A program made the translations under genes and the position numbers. A stretch of DNA of 64,000 bases. Origin: Stratiolaelaps scimitus. Lineage: Eukaryota; Arthropoda; Arachnida; Mesostigmata; Laelapidae. The notes beneath the pieces were generated by a model. That model was not told where the DNA came from, ran no database searches, and saw only the letters and a program-made list of their open reading frames with translations. Shown here piece after piece: positions 24,180-37,061 of this stretch (positions within the stretch are counted from its first letter, which is position 1; every line of letters begins with the position of its first letter). The DNA lies in contig JABWDB010000038.1 in assembly GCA_019614645.1 (NCBI GenBank), forward strand, positions 248,001 to 312,000, written 5' to 3'.

Positions 24180-27100
24180 GTGAGCATTCCTCCCCAGTCG
24201 GAGAGACCTGTCTTTAGCTGACCTTGAGTCTTCGGGCTAGAAGCCAACTGATTGTCAGGGTAAGGTGATCACGCGTCAAAGGGTTTATCAGCCAACACAA
24301 GACAAGAAGAATCTAGAGCACATCTGTATACATAGTTAAGCCGTTGTCAGCGGTTGCCATGGCCTAGTAATATGGGTCCCACTGTGTAACTGTCTCTATG
24401 ACAGAACGCTCACTCTAGAAGAAAAAAAAGGATTAAAATAGTTGGTCCATATTGTGGACTGGCTAGACATACCTATTAAAGGGTGATCCGTCTTAGGGGC
24501 ATAAAACGTATTGCAATTAATTTTGCTAGTAGAGATCAAAAATGTCTAAATAAATTCTGGGTTTTCTCAATAGAACACATTTCAAGGCAACCAGTAACAT
24601 GTTTCCTGCCTCGTCTTCAGGAGTAGCCGTGAAAATTAGTTTAGGGCAAAATCATATATATGTATATGTATCTAATTAATAGGTCTATCGAAAGTACAAT
24701 CAAGATAGGTTCGACCTTGTCTATTTACGCCACACACATATCGGAGTAGACTGAGGATGTCATTCGTAGTGACACAACTCTTTAAAAATTATAAAAATTG
24801 AACCTTAAAAGTTGTATAATTATTTGTGATCTTTTTTTTATTTAGAGGAGAAAATTTTCTTCAAACGCACGGTTACCACCAGAGAATTTGTGATCTGGAG
24901 TTGTTTACTGTCACATTGAATTATCTACTCACAGTTATGTTGTATTTTGTATAGTATAAGAGAAAAAGCGTCAACCTGCATTTGTTCTACGGGTCTACAG
25001 TTTAGGAAGATGACATCAAAAATAATGAGATCTCAATACATGGATTGCATCTTCCGTATATCTGTCTTGCCAGGCAAGATTTGCAGGGGCGTCTATATAT
25101 TTCTGGGTCCATTCTGTTCGGTAGTAACAACAACGACTCGATAATACCGAAATATATATTTGAGGACATTATTATAGGTGCAAGCAATACTATAGTTGTG
25201 TCGGCGACAAAGTTAATTAAATTCGGGGCTCAGTTTCCTCGTTGTGCGACGCAAGGTAAAAATACAAGGATACAGCTTGTGTCTGTCTACCCACGGAACT
25301 CGTTCAAGTTTACGGATCGTTTAACACTCGCCCATTCTGTCACTGATCGTTTAGAATAGTGCAGCAGTGGAATGATCCAGTGTCTTCGACGGGGTGGATA
25401 CCGATGATAAACAACAAATAATAATGATGATGATTATGGTGATGATAATGAATGCAGAACGGACGAACATGACGTGTGTGACTTACTGCATAACAATTTA
25501 TGATTGATGACCGCTGATTGATGTTGTTGTTGTTGTTGTTGTTTTTGTATTTCGACCGTTGATACTGGAAGCGTACAAAAGGGTTGTCTCGTTTTATATT
25601 CAGTACTGCTCATATGATTTATTATCTTCCATCTTAGGGTCGTCATTATATTGTTTAGTGTATGAATTTATACTTGCTTTATATATATATATATATGTGC
25701 ATCCAGTCTACAGTAATGAGAACAATTCGGCATCATCTGACTACTGACCAACTTTTTCGGTCTGTTTGTCGCGTCACTGTCTTTCTGATCTGCCACTCGG
25801 GGTCAGGGACAAAGTGAACAATGTATAGACATATGTATACACCGGCAAGGGGGTGAATGAGAACTATAATAGGCAGATGATCTCGTGCTCTCTGCTGCTG
25901 CTGCTGCTATTAATAATGATGATGGTGGTCAATGCGATAGTCCAGTGCGGTTAATACTGCGAGCTGACAACGGAGAGTGCTTAGCAGTCCGGCAGATTCA
26001 ATCTGAATGGTGCAGCTGATAGAACAAGCAGCCATTGTCTAGGCGACTCTTTATCTTGTGTCTGGGTAGAGGTCTTCGTCACTAGATCTGTCTTGATCTC
26101 AACATGCCTGCCCAAGAGCCAACAGAGACGTTGGTCAACCCACGTTGGCCTCTGTCATTCGATTGGTACGAATGTACATCGCTTCTATCAGAGTTTGCAC
26201 AAAGGAGCTACCCACTCTCGCTGACACCAGCCCTAACCTTTACACCTATCTTTTCAAATTTGTCAAAAATGGGTCCTGTCTTCCTTTAAACAACACGTCC
26301 CACTTAGAACGCCGAGAGCCGGGAAGTTCCAGCTGGTTACATTTTCGCTATATAAAGGTAGAATGCTTTGGCATTTGCCGAGAACATTTTCATTTATTTG
26401 ATCATCTGGGTATGGGCGAGCAACCCATTCTCAAAGATTTCTTATTCATGACAAACAAATGTATGGATACAGTATCGTATACAAGCAACGATTTTTCGCA
26501 TAATGAAGGGGAACATTTTCGTTCCTAGTTACTTCAATTCTAGGCAGATTCCTATTGGTCAACTGGAAACATATTATGTTACCCGTAACCTATTTTTCAC
26601 TGTACGTGCACCGTTGTTCTCTCATTCAGCTGAATTATCTTTAACCATTACTGTTTATATGAAAACGTCAGTGACCAAGTGAGATGCTGATAAAAGACAA
26701 CATCGTCACAACCTGGTCTCGGATCACACATGAACTGTCACAGATGACATACGCACTAATCGAAAACACAGAGCGAAAATTGGTCCGTTCATTTGCAAGC
26801 CAGCTTACATACACCACTTAATATAGAAGGAAAGGAAGGCTCCTACGTTCTCACCTGTGATTTGTGTTGTGGCGAAGGGATACAAGGCATAGAGCAGGAT
26901 AGAATCCGTACGTCGGTTACCCACTCGTGGCGCTCGCCTTCCAAAGACAAATTGGACAGTAGGAACGCACACAAGCAGAGTTTAGACAGGATGAAACCGA
27001 TGAAACTAAGATGTTAATAACCGATGCTGGTGATACAGACGAACAGGAAGAAAATGAAGATGGACAAAACGTCAATAGGTAGTTAGCTGTAAAGTATCGC

Positions 27101-27471
27101 TGACCGAATAAAACTGGGGAGACCCAGAAAGAGTCGTGACACGTTGAACCCACTTCTTTACGGTGCACTGCTCGTGCCAAGCGTAGGTGTTATCTCTTGT
27201 GCTCCCATTGTTGTTTGTTTTGTATACGTGTGTATCTGTGTACAACAAATCTATCTTGAACAACAAATAAATGAAAAGGAGCTATCAACAAAACAAAAGA
27301 AATACATCAAAGCAAAGAACAACAAGAATTACGACAGCATTGGCGATGTCGATAGTTATAGAACAGAGCGCACCAGTTGAGCTCAAGGGGTTTGATCTAA
27401 ACGTGATGTTCGCCCATATACGCCGCCAATGGCATCACAAACATATAGCTGTATTCCACTACTATATACAC

Positions 27472-27491
27472 ACATATATATATAAATATAT

Positions 27492-27546
<55 letters not shown>
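27472..27546. repeat. Compound (TA)n/(TATAAA)n microsatellite
   Basis: About 75 bp of TA alternation interrupted by periodic AAA. Confidence 0.95.
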
Positions 27547-28328
27547 ATGAAGACCTGGATGTGCCTGGAATATATATATATTCATGTGCGGTGAAACAAT
27601 ACTTCGAGTGTGATGTATTCGATTGTATATTTTATCTATCATATTTCTATACAACGTAGCCCATACACTGTTCATATTGTCTTTTAATTAGAAATTTCTT
27701 TCGAAAACAACAGGTGGTATCCACAAGCATGTTGCTATTGTGATTGTATGCAACTGGCAGACTATTTGATGTATATATGCTGTTTCATTGATTGCTTCTG
27801 TTGTGATTTTCATCTTGAGCAACGGTAGAAAATTCCAACAAATTTTCAGCTCGGTCAAATGCATAACAACAAAGTGGGCGACAAATATTAAAATCAATTT
27901 GTGTTTGCGAAGATCGATGAATTCTTATTAACATTAACCGAATGATTATTTTGGGCTGACCTGAAGTACAGTGATCTCTGTTCCGGCGTTATATGGATCG
28001 CTTGGTCAAATATGAGCCTGATGTGCGCGTCTTTTGTACGACATGCTATAGTATCCATGGGTGGGCCGTACACGGACCGAAGCCGGTACGAAATTTTACC
28101 TCCAATAGTTTCTAGCTTAGGGGATATGATTGAGGTGGACAAGCTGAAGCATTTTTTCGTTACCTAAACAAATTATTGTATTATAATAACAATAATAATA
28201 CCTGGCAACTTGCTTTCCTGCATTGATGCTTATTATTAAATCATACCTTGCCCCCTTGGCTGTATAATAAAGATGAATTTGTATTGTATTATATAAAATA
28301 TCATGAACACTCGGGAGCCTCTCCCTTT

Positions 28329-28352
28329 ATATATATATATATATATATATAT
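28329..28352. repeat. (AT)n microsatellite
   Basis: About 12 AT units. Confidence 0.95.
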
Positions 28353-29845
28353 GTTGTCTCATTATCTATGTTTTTCTATGATATTATCTCATGGAATTGA
28401 CCGAGAGAGCACATCATTTCCCATTTATTTTATGACGTCCACTGTTTAGTAAGCAACTCGAGATATTGTCGAATATGCGATGGTATATGGCCAGAAAACT
28501 CTTCGGACCGCTGCTGGTGAAAGTCGCTGATCTTGGGCAACGAATTTCAGAAATTGAAAGCACGACACAGAGATGCACCTGTCATTATTTAGATGAACCA
28601 CGCGATAAGAAAAAAAATGAACAATCGAGAAAAACAGGTCTGCAATAGGAGTGCATTGATCTAGGAGGCATGCGATGAAAATATTACCATCTTGACTATT
28701 CAATATTAATATTTGTTCTCGCAAAATACTATACTATTGAACGATATTACTAGAAATATTCTATCTCATCGAGCATAGAACCAGTATAGCAAACGTTTTT
28801 CTTTTAATAATCAAGCCGTAATCTCTCAAAAAATGTACGCATTTCAAAGCTATGCACGCAATATAGTCACGCATTGCAGTATTATGATAGTGCACCATAG
28901 TAATATTATATATATGTCGGTCGCCGTCGGCTATCCATTATCTCTTATGGCCACTGTCATTTCACTGCTCAACCCGCATAACGACTCATCTGCTCAACTG
29001 ATCAGAAAATATCGCATAATAATACCTCCGGCCCATATTTTCGGCCGCGACACAGTTAGAGAAGTAGATGCAAACAGAAGGGGTTGCAGCAAGAGTCTCG
29101 TTGATTCCTTCCAAGATCTAAATATTGCCCCTCTATTGAGTATGTCTATCTCGCATTTACGTTACAGCCCTTTATAGCTCTGATCCAGCGACTCGTGTAC
29201 GTATTGATCCGTGTGTACGAACGACAACTGACCGTTCATTAGGGTGGACGGTAACGTCTGTCCCGTATCTGGGTTGGCCCTTGCATTCATATACCACGCT
29301 CAATGCGAAAATCCGACAGAGGGGCCTAGGTGGAGTTGTTGTTGCACATTTATTATGGGTACACCGTGAAGTGGGGAATTCGACGTGCTGAAACGCGAAT
29401 TGGACCATTTATCTATTCACGTTCGATGGTGCGATGTACGCCGGACGTAGACGCGTATTACGGCTGATTCCACACTGTATTTCTGCTGTTGTACACGGGT
29501 ACGCCTGTAGGGAGGCTTGACTACCTCGTGATGTCCATTTGATGAAGTTTATTACAGGGACATTGAGAATTACGTGGGTATATTTAAGTATATATTGTAT
29601 TACTAATTTATGTGCTCAGCTTATTTTATAGTACCTTGCTGAGCTAGCTTTTCTATCAGCCGATATTTTTCTCATTTTCAAATTCGTTCTAACTCAGAGT
29701 GTTCTAATTTTTTGTGGTATATTTTTCTACGAATGTTGATGGTAGCCGAGTAGAAATCCGGTCGATGGGAAGGGCCAACACGGATTTAGGCAATACGAAC
29801 AGGTAAATACGTCCAGTCGCCGACCCTAATCGTACTAGTTTGTAC

Positions 29846-29925
29846 AATTGCATTTTAAAGGGGTCCGTCTTATGAAGCAACGCCGAAAGCAGTACCGTGG
29901 ACGTTAAGAGCAGCCCGTAAAATGT
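29846..29925 (+). repeat. Dispersed copy of the 16.6-kb repeat flank
   Basis: TTGCATTTTAAAG, CGTCTTATGAAGCAACGCCG and GTACCGTGGAC here align in order with 16621-16700 (TTGCATTTAAAG, CGTCTTATGAAGCAATGCCG, GTACCGTGGAC). This copy has no inverted partner. Confidence 0.65.
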
Positions 29926-30724
29926 ACAAGTTTACCCTTACCGAATATTCTCCAATCCGCTATTTAGTGGTTTTCAATACCAGTAAATCGAAAAGCTCTC
30001 AACAGTCGACATGCCAGTCGACAACGAACAACTTGACCTAACCTCAGTTTGCATGAACTACAAGGCAGAAGCTTTCGGCCCGAGCAGGCTATTGTGGATC
30101 AGCCTAACGCCGTGTTCCATGGCCAGCTACAGCAGCCGCAACGGACGCCAGGAACAAATTTAGAATCCACCTACCTTGGATTTCCCATCTTCATTGCCCT
30201 CTCTCTCTCTCTCCCCATCTCATGTCTATTTTCTATACTTTCTCACCTCGAAGTCCGTTTGTGCGCCGTCGCACTCCCACGATTGCAGTGGGGGGGGGGG
30301 ATAAGGAATAAAAGTATTTTAGTCATCTCTACCCAACCGCGCCGCTCGGTGCCCGACCCGATGACGGGCTGGCTGGCTGCGCTACGATACCGCGCCAATG
30401 GAACTCTCTCACGCACGCCGTGGGCTTCCCGCACCGTAAGGCAATTTTATATCAGCGCAACTTTTAGGAGAGGGTGCCCCCTCGACAGAGAGCTGAACCG
30501 AGAGGCGCTGTCAGAGGGCGCGCGCGCGCGCGGAGAGGGCAGTGTAGTTCGCGTGTTAGCCACTGGGCGGCGCCCGTGGTACCATTGTAGCGAGCACACT
30601 GTGTTGAACAAGACGGGACAACAACACAACAGAACGTTCGCGACGAACAGCAAAGATACATGCACCATATACTGCCATATGAGAATCGAAGGAAAAGCTC
30701 ACTCAATGGAGGTTTAAAGAGTGG

Positions 30725-30751
30725 GAGAGAGAGAGAGAGAGAGAGAGAGAG
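30725..30751 (+). repeat. (GA)n microsatellite
   Basis: About 13 GA units. Confidence 0.95.
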
Positions 30752-31336
30752 GTGTGAACGGCGCAATGAGACTCAAGAAGAACGACCATGGTTATCCCTA
30801 ATCAATGCAGAGTAAAACGAGGTAATAATGGCCGAGAGTCCGAATTGCTAAATCTTGCCGTGATGGAAGGTAATAGACCTTCTCAGAAGATCGAGAGCAG
30901 ATAAGAGATGACAAAAAGAATTGAGGTAGAAGTACAAGAAAAAGAACACAACGAGTAAGCAGAACTTTCGTCGTTATCATAGACCACGACCTTGTTGCCT
31001 TGAGAAGCGTACACCCACAACCGAATTCGGAACTGGTCTTATAGGCAACGCTAATAAATTATATATCAGTATGTTCGTATAGATGAGTATAGAGGGCGTC
31101 GCTTTCCTGACTACAAACGATAGTTGCTATTGGCACGAGCCGGTGTTTTCGGGCTTCAAAGGAGCCTTCATGAATTTCAAAAGAGTGAGTCACCTCGCCT
31201 GAGCACAGTGGACGCTTGTATTGCCTCCGATAGAAATACACGAGAGTGCTAGAAATTTCGCGTCGGTCTCTGGAAGGGAACGAAGTGAAGTAAGATACGA
31301 AGACTCATAATAGACAGCAGCCACTAGTAGTATATG

Positions 31337-31340
<4 letters not shown>

Positions 31341-31409
<69 letters not shown>
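31341..31409. repeat. Long (AT)n microsatellite
   Basis: An uninterrupted 69-bp AT alternation, the longest simple repeat in the window. It is able to extrude as a cruciform and is a likely length polymorphism. Confidence 0.97.
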
Positions 31410-31410
<1 letters not shown>

Positions 31411-31514
31411 TTCACGAGCTGTAGTCGTCGGCCTTCTTGCCGGACGGCTCTGCTGTGTGATACAGCTGCTCTGTTGCTGCCGATCTTGCGATGACGGCTG
31501 TTGAGTGAAGACTG

Positions 31515-31763
31515 ATGGTTCAAGCAAAACTCGCACGCGCCCGTTGGGCTGCTAACAAACGACCGGCGCTTTCTACAGTCACTGACTCGCGTGGCGGAAA
31601 GAGCGATGCGAAAGGGCCCAACTGTGACGGTGGTGGCGGCGGCGGTGGCGGTGGCAGCAGTTGCTTGGAGGTCTCCGGCGAGGGCGATGTCGAAGGCAAA
31701 CTACATCACATAGTCAAAGAGCTCGGCCGGCAATCTCGGAGAATGAATACCACATCCTTCTGA
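31515..31763 (+). CDS. Candidate coding frame with nine-glycine run
   Basis: An ATG at 31515, with an in-frame TGA at 31506, opens 82 codons. The product starts MVQAKLARARWAANKR, has nine glycines at about residues 39-47 encoded by mixed GGT/GGC codons, then a charged segment with LHHIVKELGRQSRRM. The mixed glycine codons and GC-rich third positions look coding in an otherwise AT-rich area. No consensus donor is seen before the TGA at 31761, so either it is a complete small gene or the true exon ends at an unrecognised site. It lies between ratchet points 1 and 2. Family unknown. Confidence 0.28.
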   Translation: MVQAKLARARWAANKRPALSTVTDSRGGKSDAKGPNCDGGGGGGGGGSSCLEVSGEGDVEGKLHHIVKELGRQSRRMNTTSF

Positions 31764-31769
31764 CTGGTC

Positions 31770-32440
31770 TGTCTGTCTCTGCTATAGGGATAGATAATGT
31801 TGTTCTGCCTTCTTGACGTTGCCAGCCTGTACGAATGCGTTGTAGTACTTCATTGGTAAAAAAAAAACGAACGACTCCGGTGTCATTTGCGATCTCACTT
31901 GACAAGGTTGGCACACCCTATCTGAAGTGATTAATAAATTGCTTCAGGTTGCCAGTGGTGGTCCTGATGACTAGATTGATTAGCTAGATATATTATTATA
32001 TTGAGAAATTTACACTAGGTAGATGTGCCAATGACTCACGTTGCTATTATCTGATACCATCGTGAAGAAGCCTAATCCAAATGTGATCGATTCGTAGATG
32101 CGTTCGATACGTTCTTCCTGCGCAAGTTGTTGTGTGTGTGTTCAAGATCTTCATCGGGCTCGATAAATGGGTTGGTTGATGCGAGTTAGGTCGCGTATAG
32201 GTTGTACCACTTCATAAGCGATAAATGGTCCACATTTCTCAGATAGCCAGCAGGTGGGTTTCGCACCATCGCATTGGCTGCAGTCCCAAGCGCGCACCTA
32301 TATACGATGCAAGCAAAAATGTTTACTGCTATGACTCATGACTTTAAAACAGCCGTTGCTTTCCAAGAGGCACAGTTAACATAGTACTCTAGGGAGTTTT
32401 GGCAGTGACCTAATACGTGGTGCCGGTGACCCGATGCCCA
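31770..32440. other. No gene recognised
   Basis: A short A-run near 31858-31867 and no frame, repeat or splice pair worth calling. Confidence 0.5.
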
Positions 32441-32482
32441 ATGTTTCAGTCTCATCTCAGTTCATTCAGCCAACAAGAATCA

Positions 32483-32504
32483 ATGTCAAGGTGGTTTGTT
32501 TTCG
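32483..32504 (+). CDS. Candidate tiny first coding exon
   Basis: ATG at 32483 opens seven codons (MSRWFVF) and exits in phase 1 at a consensus GTGAGT donor (32505). Two TCAGT initiator-like motifs lie 20-40 nt upstream. First exons of a few codons are typical of arthropod secreted and cuticular proteins, whose signal peptide continues in exon 2. No partner exon could be fixed downstream. Confidence 0.22.
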
Positions 32505-33497
32505 GTGAGTAAGTGAAAAGCGCTTTGCAGAATGCACTAATCAAACGACATCATCCCTGATAGACCAGTTAACTAAAGAAAGCTGACTTTGACGCCCTCT
32601 GGAAGGCTGTTTCAATATAGAAAAACCAATACTACCATTGTTAGCCATTTTTTAACAAGTCCCAATATTCCCTATGCAATTTTTTGTGACAATTAGATTA
32701 TCTGTTTCATAGAGACATTTTAATCGATCTCCATATAATATTGAAATGTATCATCTATTCATGGGCTCTCCGACGTCGAGAGTTTTCCATGAAATCTTCG
32801 CTGCCATCATTTCCGGTAGGTACGCGTGGTCAATTTGAATTTATTCCTTCATTCGAGTTTTCCACATACGATCATCGCCACATTCGACTTCGCGAACCAT
32901 CGAAGTTTACGTAAATTAAACACAATTCTGAATTGCGCTGCTTTTTCATCTATGGAAGCCTGTTCTTAGAATACTTATTTTTGGTTCTTTTTTTCGCGTG
33001 GTGATTGCTCGAGTATCGTTGTTGTTGTTGTTGTTGCGGTCATAGTCACTGTGTGTCTATCTACCTCTCTCTCTCTCTCACTGTAACTCTCACGAGCGCG
33101 TAGCCCTCTGCGTCGACTTATTTCAACCAAACTCGTTCGTTGTTTCATTTACATCGCTCCCTTCTGCCCTCTTCGTTCACTCCGACTTCGCGTAAACTGA
33201 CCTGTCCATCAGCAGCAGCAGCAGCAGCAAAGCATCTATCTGCTCATACATTTTTCTGTTCTGTCTACGCTAGGGTTTACGCGCCAGCGGTTGAGTGTGG
33301 AATGTCAAGCGGTATAGTGTGCCTGTCAAACAGCGAAGTGGCGACGGCAGTAACATTTGCAACATTGGCCAAAAAACCGCTGGCTGCCCTGGGTACACCA
33401 CGATCTTAAGGGATCTAGCTGGAGGAGCAATGACATCTCGCAAGAATAAAATACTTTACTTTTCACCGGATTTGTAAGCAAATCTTTATATACATTA

Positions 33498-33503
33498 TAC
33501 ATA

Positions 33504-33549
<46 letters not shown>

Positions 33550-33558
33550 TCTATGTAT
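33498..33558. repeat. (TA)n tract flanked by short inverted repeat
   Basis: About 21 TA units (33507-33548) flanked by ACATAGAATA on the left and TACTCTATGT on the right, which are complementary apart from one position. The whole tract can therefore fold as one hairpin. Confidence 0.75.
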
Positions 33559-34682
33559 GATGCGTCCTGCGAAGACGCATTGAGGAGCGTCCATCAAAGC
33601 AGCGCGCCGTGGATCTCAACTTGTCAGATTCAAACGGAGCGAAGTCGTTGAAAATTTGTGAAAAAGTCGTTCAAATATTTACTACAATCGTTATTTCTGT
33701 TGTCAATCCACATTTACATACGTCATGCAATTTTGTCGTACTGTTTTACTTGTCTCTGGCCGCGGGTGGGGTCGATTTTGACAAGCTTGGTGGTAACAAT
33801 GTACACATTTAACAATCAACTTGTTCACTGCCGACATGTAACGAGTTAATTTTCTACATTCTGTTCTTACATCTAACATTGATATTGCGATGTTTAATTT
33901 CAGCGGCCTGAACTTTACGTTAAACTGTACACTAGTCCTATTATCCCAAAATCCCTTTATTTTTGTCCTGTATGGTCGCCTAATCTAACAAAAGATGTCA
34001 CTGCCCTCTCGAAGTGTTCGTAAAATATTCATTAAGCACGTGTCTCTAAACGTCGCGATGTCCCTCGAGATACGGTGATCATTCCGACGCTCACCGACCT
34101 TCACCGCGTGGCCGACTTAGAAGAGAATTAAAAAAAAAAGAAGAAATTTCACAATGTCAATATGGCGTGCCGTATGATGTTTGACTATGATAAAGGCAAC
34201 CTTCGTGGAAGTTGTCTGTACGGGCGCTCGAAGTACCCCGCAACGAGCGCGTAAATAACCTCAGTTCGTAGCGGACACCGCTCCTGCTGCGTCCACAAAC
34301 GACCCTCTAAATATACAATAATCCCTTGAATAAAGACGAGTTTGTACTGTGCAGCAGTGAAAGAAGGTCTACACTTGAGCAGAGGCATAGTAAGAAATTT
34401 GAAAAAGAAAGAAGCAAGTAGAGATCAAGGGATAGTAGAATTCTAGAAATTAATTCTAGAATTCTAGAAGAGGATCCTATCGCACACATATATAGGCACA
34501 CTGATTGGCAACAGGCTGTCAGCTGCAAAACCATTTGTCTGAACTCTGTGTACATGAGTTCCTTGCGCTGTGCTAATAATCGGTCAAAGCGAGATGACTT
34601 ATTTTAACAACCGGGAACCCAATAAACAATGTTGCAATATCTAGTATCTGTCTATCCTTTATGGCAAACATAATACACTTAT

Positions 34683-34796
34683 ACAGGTTCGAGTCCCGTG
34701 TCGTGACATATAAGAGAACTTAAGCAGTGTAAAAACTGCAGTTCCTTTAATAAACAAATAAAGCTTTACCTTACCTTTACCTTACCGCTATGGATG
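34683..34796 (+). mobile_element. Possible SINE 3' part with TTACC tail
   Basis: AGGTTCGAGTCCC (34686-34698) matches the tRNA T-arm / RNA polymerase III B-box pattern. About 60 nt later comes AATAAACAAATAAAG and then repeated CTTTACCTTACC units. A tRNA-like promoter followed by a short-unit tail is the layout of a tRNA-derived SINE. A convincing A box was not found upstream, so it may be truncated, or chance. Confidence 0.3.
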
Positions 34797-34810
34797 TTGT
34801 GGAGTTCATA

Positions 34811-34854
34811 ACATTAATTCTCTATTTATTTTCTTCGTATACTTTCAGGTAAGA
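34811..34854 (+). promoter_or_regulatory. Recursive splice site (ratchet point 2)
   Basis: A pyrimidine-rich tract (16 of 20 bases before CAG) ends in TTTCAG at 34848, directly followed by GTAAGA (34849-34854). A branch-point-like ATTAAT lies about 30 nt upstream. It has the same architecture and strand as ratchet point 1, 18,464 bp further on. It would divide the long plus-strand intron into removable segments without adding any bases to the mRNA. Confidence 0.72.
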
Positions 34855-37060
34855 CTGATCTCTACGAAGGATAGAGCCGTGAATCAATTACCTTAACTGT
34901 CTCCTCTTCATCCACAATAAAAGGTCTGTGCACTCATAAAGAAAATTCTCTTTTATTCAATTGTCCACAAGCCACACAGTGGTGCGATATTTTTGTTTGA
35001 ATCAACATAGGCGCCATAGTAAAGTATCTTCTTACACCACCGTTTATCAATGTTGATGGATGGCTGTATGTGCACGTCTTTGAACACGAATTATGTCAAC
35101 TACGTCACTTGTCACCTCTAACGACACTTTCCGATGAGGACGTCTGCAATCTATTCTATTTCGCCTAACTCTCGAGGTGGTGTGGACCAGCCTGTGTGGT
35201 TGGCTGCCGCGTCAGGCTGCACTTCTCGGCTATACGTGGTCCAACGCAACATCACGGCTTCATACGCTGCATCTTCTGAAGTCCACCACAATGCCGTCCT
35301 AAGAGTGTAACCAATGTGCGATAGAAGACGCCAGCACTGTCTCATTGTCTGATCGTTCTACTACGACAATTCGACCCGCTCCAATTTTTCCGGCACGAAC
35401 CTCGACCTCTCCGCTATTTACCTAGAATTATTACCTGGCGGGCGGAATATTACTACAATACGATACAACAAGATATGACATTGCACAGGTAGGGGAATGT
35501 AGAACGACGAAAATCGAAACACGCTTCACGCCTGTGTCAAAGCCACCAACCTTAATGGCTTGAACGCTGTTATACATTGCTATCCGTGATAATGACGTGA
35601 ATAATAGTAATAGCATTGCTATGACAATACGGGTAAAAGTGGTCAGATCAATATATAATATAGCAAAATAAACGAGACAATTATTCAATATACTGTTGGC
35701 TATACAATTGCTTTTTAAGAAGGGTATAAGATTAAAGTCGTGTGATACAAAAGTGAAATCTGCCCGTGTTCCACTAGGCTATGCACAAACGTTGCTTTGA
35801 TGAAAGGCGATGCATTTTATTCCAGCCGTTTTGTTTGCTACAACGGTGTCATAGTTCAAAGTTAAGCGCAAAAACAAATAAATAAATCTGCAATATATAC
35901 AAAGCAAAAGTGTGTGATTGATCACTGCGATCTTTTGGGCATCAAGACAGCGACATTAGAACCTGTTACTATTATAAAACATCAAACCCGTTCTGAAATT
36001 CAAGCCTTCCTATGTGTAGAGGCATTCTTTTTGGAAATTTCAAGCAACTAAATATGGACATTAAATTATCTTCATGTTATTAGCAATAGCGAACAATTCC
36101 GCATTAGCCGAATAGGTCCGGTTCAGCTAAAAAAAAAACCAACAAGATTATAGCTTTATTAAATCGAAAAGGACGCTCTACTACGAGCCTCCCCCGCGAT
36201 CGTATTCTCGCCCACGCGCGCGTGTCAGACAGAAATTTGTCTTCGGGTCGCCTCGACCGTCCACAAAATGTAGAAAAGATCGAGATAGAGATGGAGGTTT
36301 AGTTCGTGAGTTCGTCTCTTAGTGGAGTGTTATTTAAAACGTGGAAGGGCCAGAGGAGTAAATGTGAATGAAGAAGTAAGGTCTTTTTTCTACGGTGTCG
36401 TCTGCCCGATGATGAGCATTTTAATGCATTAATAATAATAATAATAGTAATACTAGTGATAACGAAATAAAAAATAAAAACATTAATGTATCTCTATGGA
36501 TGGTCGAACACGGCAAGGTTGCCGTTAATTAAAAGAAAGAAAATAATCTAAGGCACGTCCTATATCTTCTCTAATTAGAGTTTCTCTTCTAGGCTCGCAC
36601 AATTCAGCGCTTCCATAATGGTTTAACGGTTTCCGTTTTTTTCGTTCATTCTCTTCCCCCCAACTTTTGAGACGCAGCCAAATTCATTCTAATGATTAGG
36701 CTAGCTTATATTGCATAACATACAAGCCAGTTGAATAGCAGGTCCCTTGAGCAAAAAAACAAACACGCTGATCAACCATAAATACAACATTGTTATATTG
36801 CTGTCAGAAGGAGGAGAAAAGTCCAAAATAATATTCTAAATAAGCTAGAATATGATGAACAGCCACAAACGAACAATAGAAACTCCAACAACAATGTCTC
36901 TTCTTTCAGTTACTGTTACGAAGATTATTATTATTATTATTATTGTTATTAAATTTGTTCGTAGCCTCCTCCCCGTCGGCCATTTCCGTATTCGTGTATT
37001 ACCGTGACTGCACGGACATCTATTGTATTTGTTATATCTGGTCTAAAATCTTCGATGTGC
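34855..37060. other. Intron-like stretch
   Basis: Short frames only (for example a 64-codon minus-strand frame at 35151-35345 without family). ATA/ATT trinucleotide runs lie near 36427-36447 and 36927-36946. Confidence 0.5.
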
Positions 37061-37061
37061 A

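Larger units (their letters stand above)
24186..31330. other. Intron-like stretch with isolated frames
   Basis: No paired splice sites around a credible exon. Unassigned frames include 26145-26528, 26793-27017 and 28833-29177. A short acidic frame ends at about 27080 (GDTDEQEENEDGQN), just after the 26793 frame but in a different phase, which hints at decayed coding DNA. Microsatellites are listed separately. A G10 run lies at 30291-30300. The 222-codon frame at 30049-30717 lacks an initiating ATG at its start, and its best internal ATG (30361) opens only 118 codons without recognisable features. Confidence 0.45.
32512..34818. other. Mixed stretch: CT/CAG-rich patch and AT repeat
   Basis: At 33000-33410 there is leader-like DNA with TTG, CT and CAG runs and a 35-codon ATG frame at 33302 (MSSGIVCLSN). 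An acceptor-like TTTCAG at about 33903 is followed by an open stretch to about 34023. A (TA)n hairpin lies at 33498-33558. None of these forms a supported exon. Confidence 0.4.

Noticed and set aside
16698..27570. GATGTGCCTGGAA occurring near 16698, 20998 and 27553
   Set aside because: The match does not extend beyond about 14 bases at any pair, so it is most likely chance.
30049..30717. 222-codon plus-strand frame
   Set aside because: No ATG at its start, it crosses CT and CG simple repeats, overlapping minus-strand frames are just as open, and there is no recognisable family.
34760..34800. GTAAGG-type donors on the minus strand from CTTACC repeats
   Set aside because: They come from a short tandem tail and lack any pyrimidine tract or exon.
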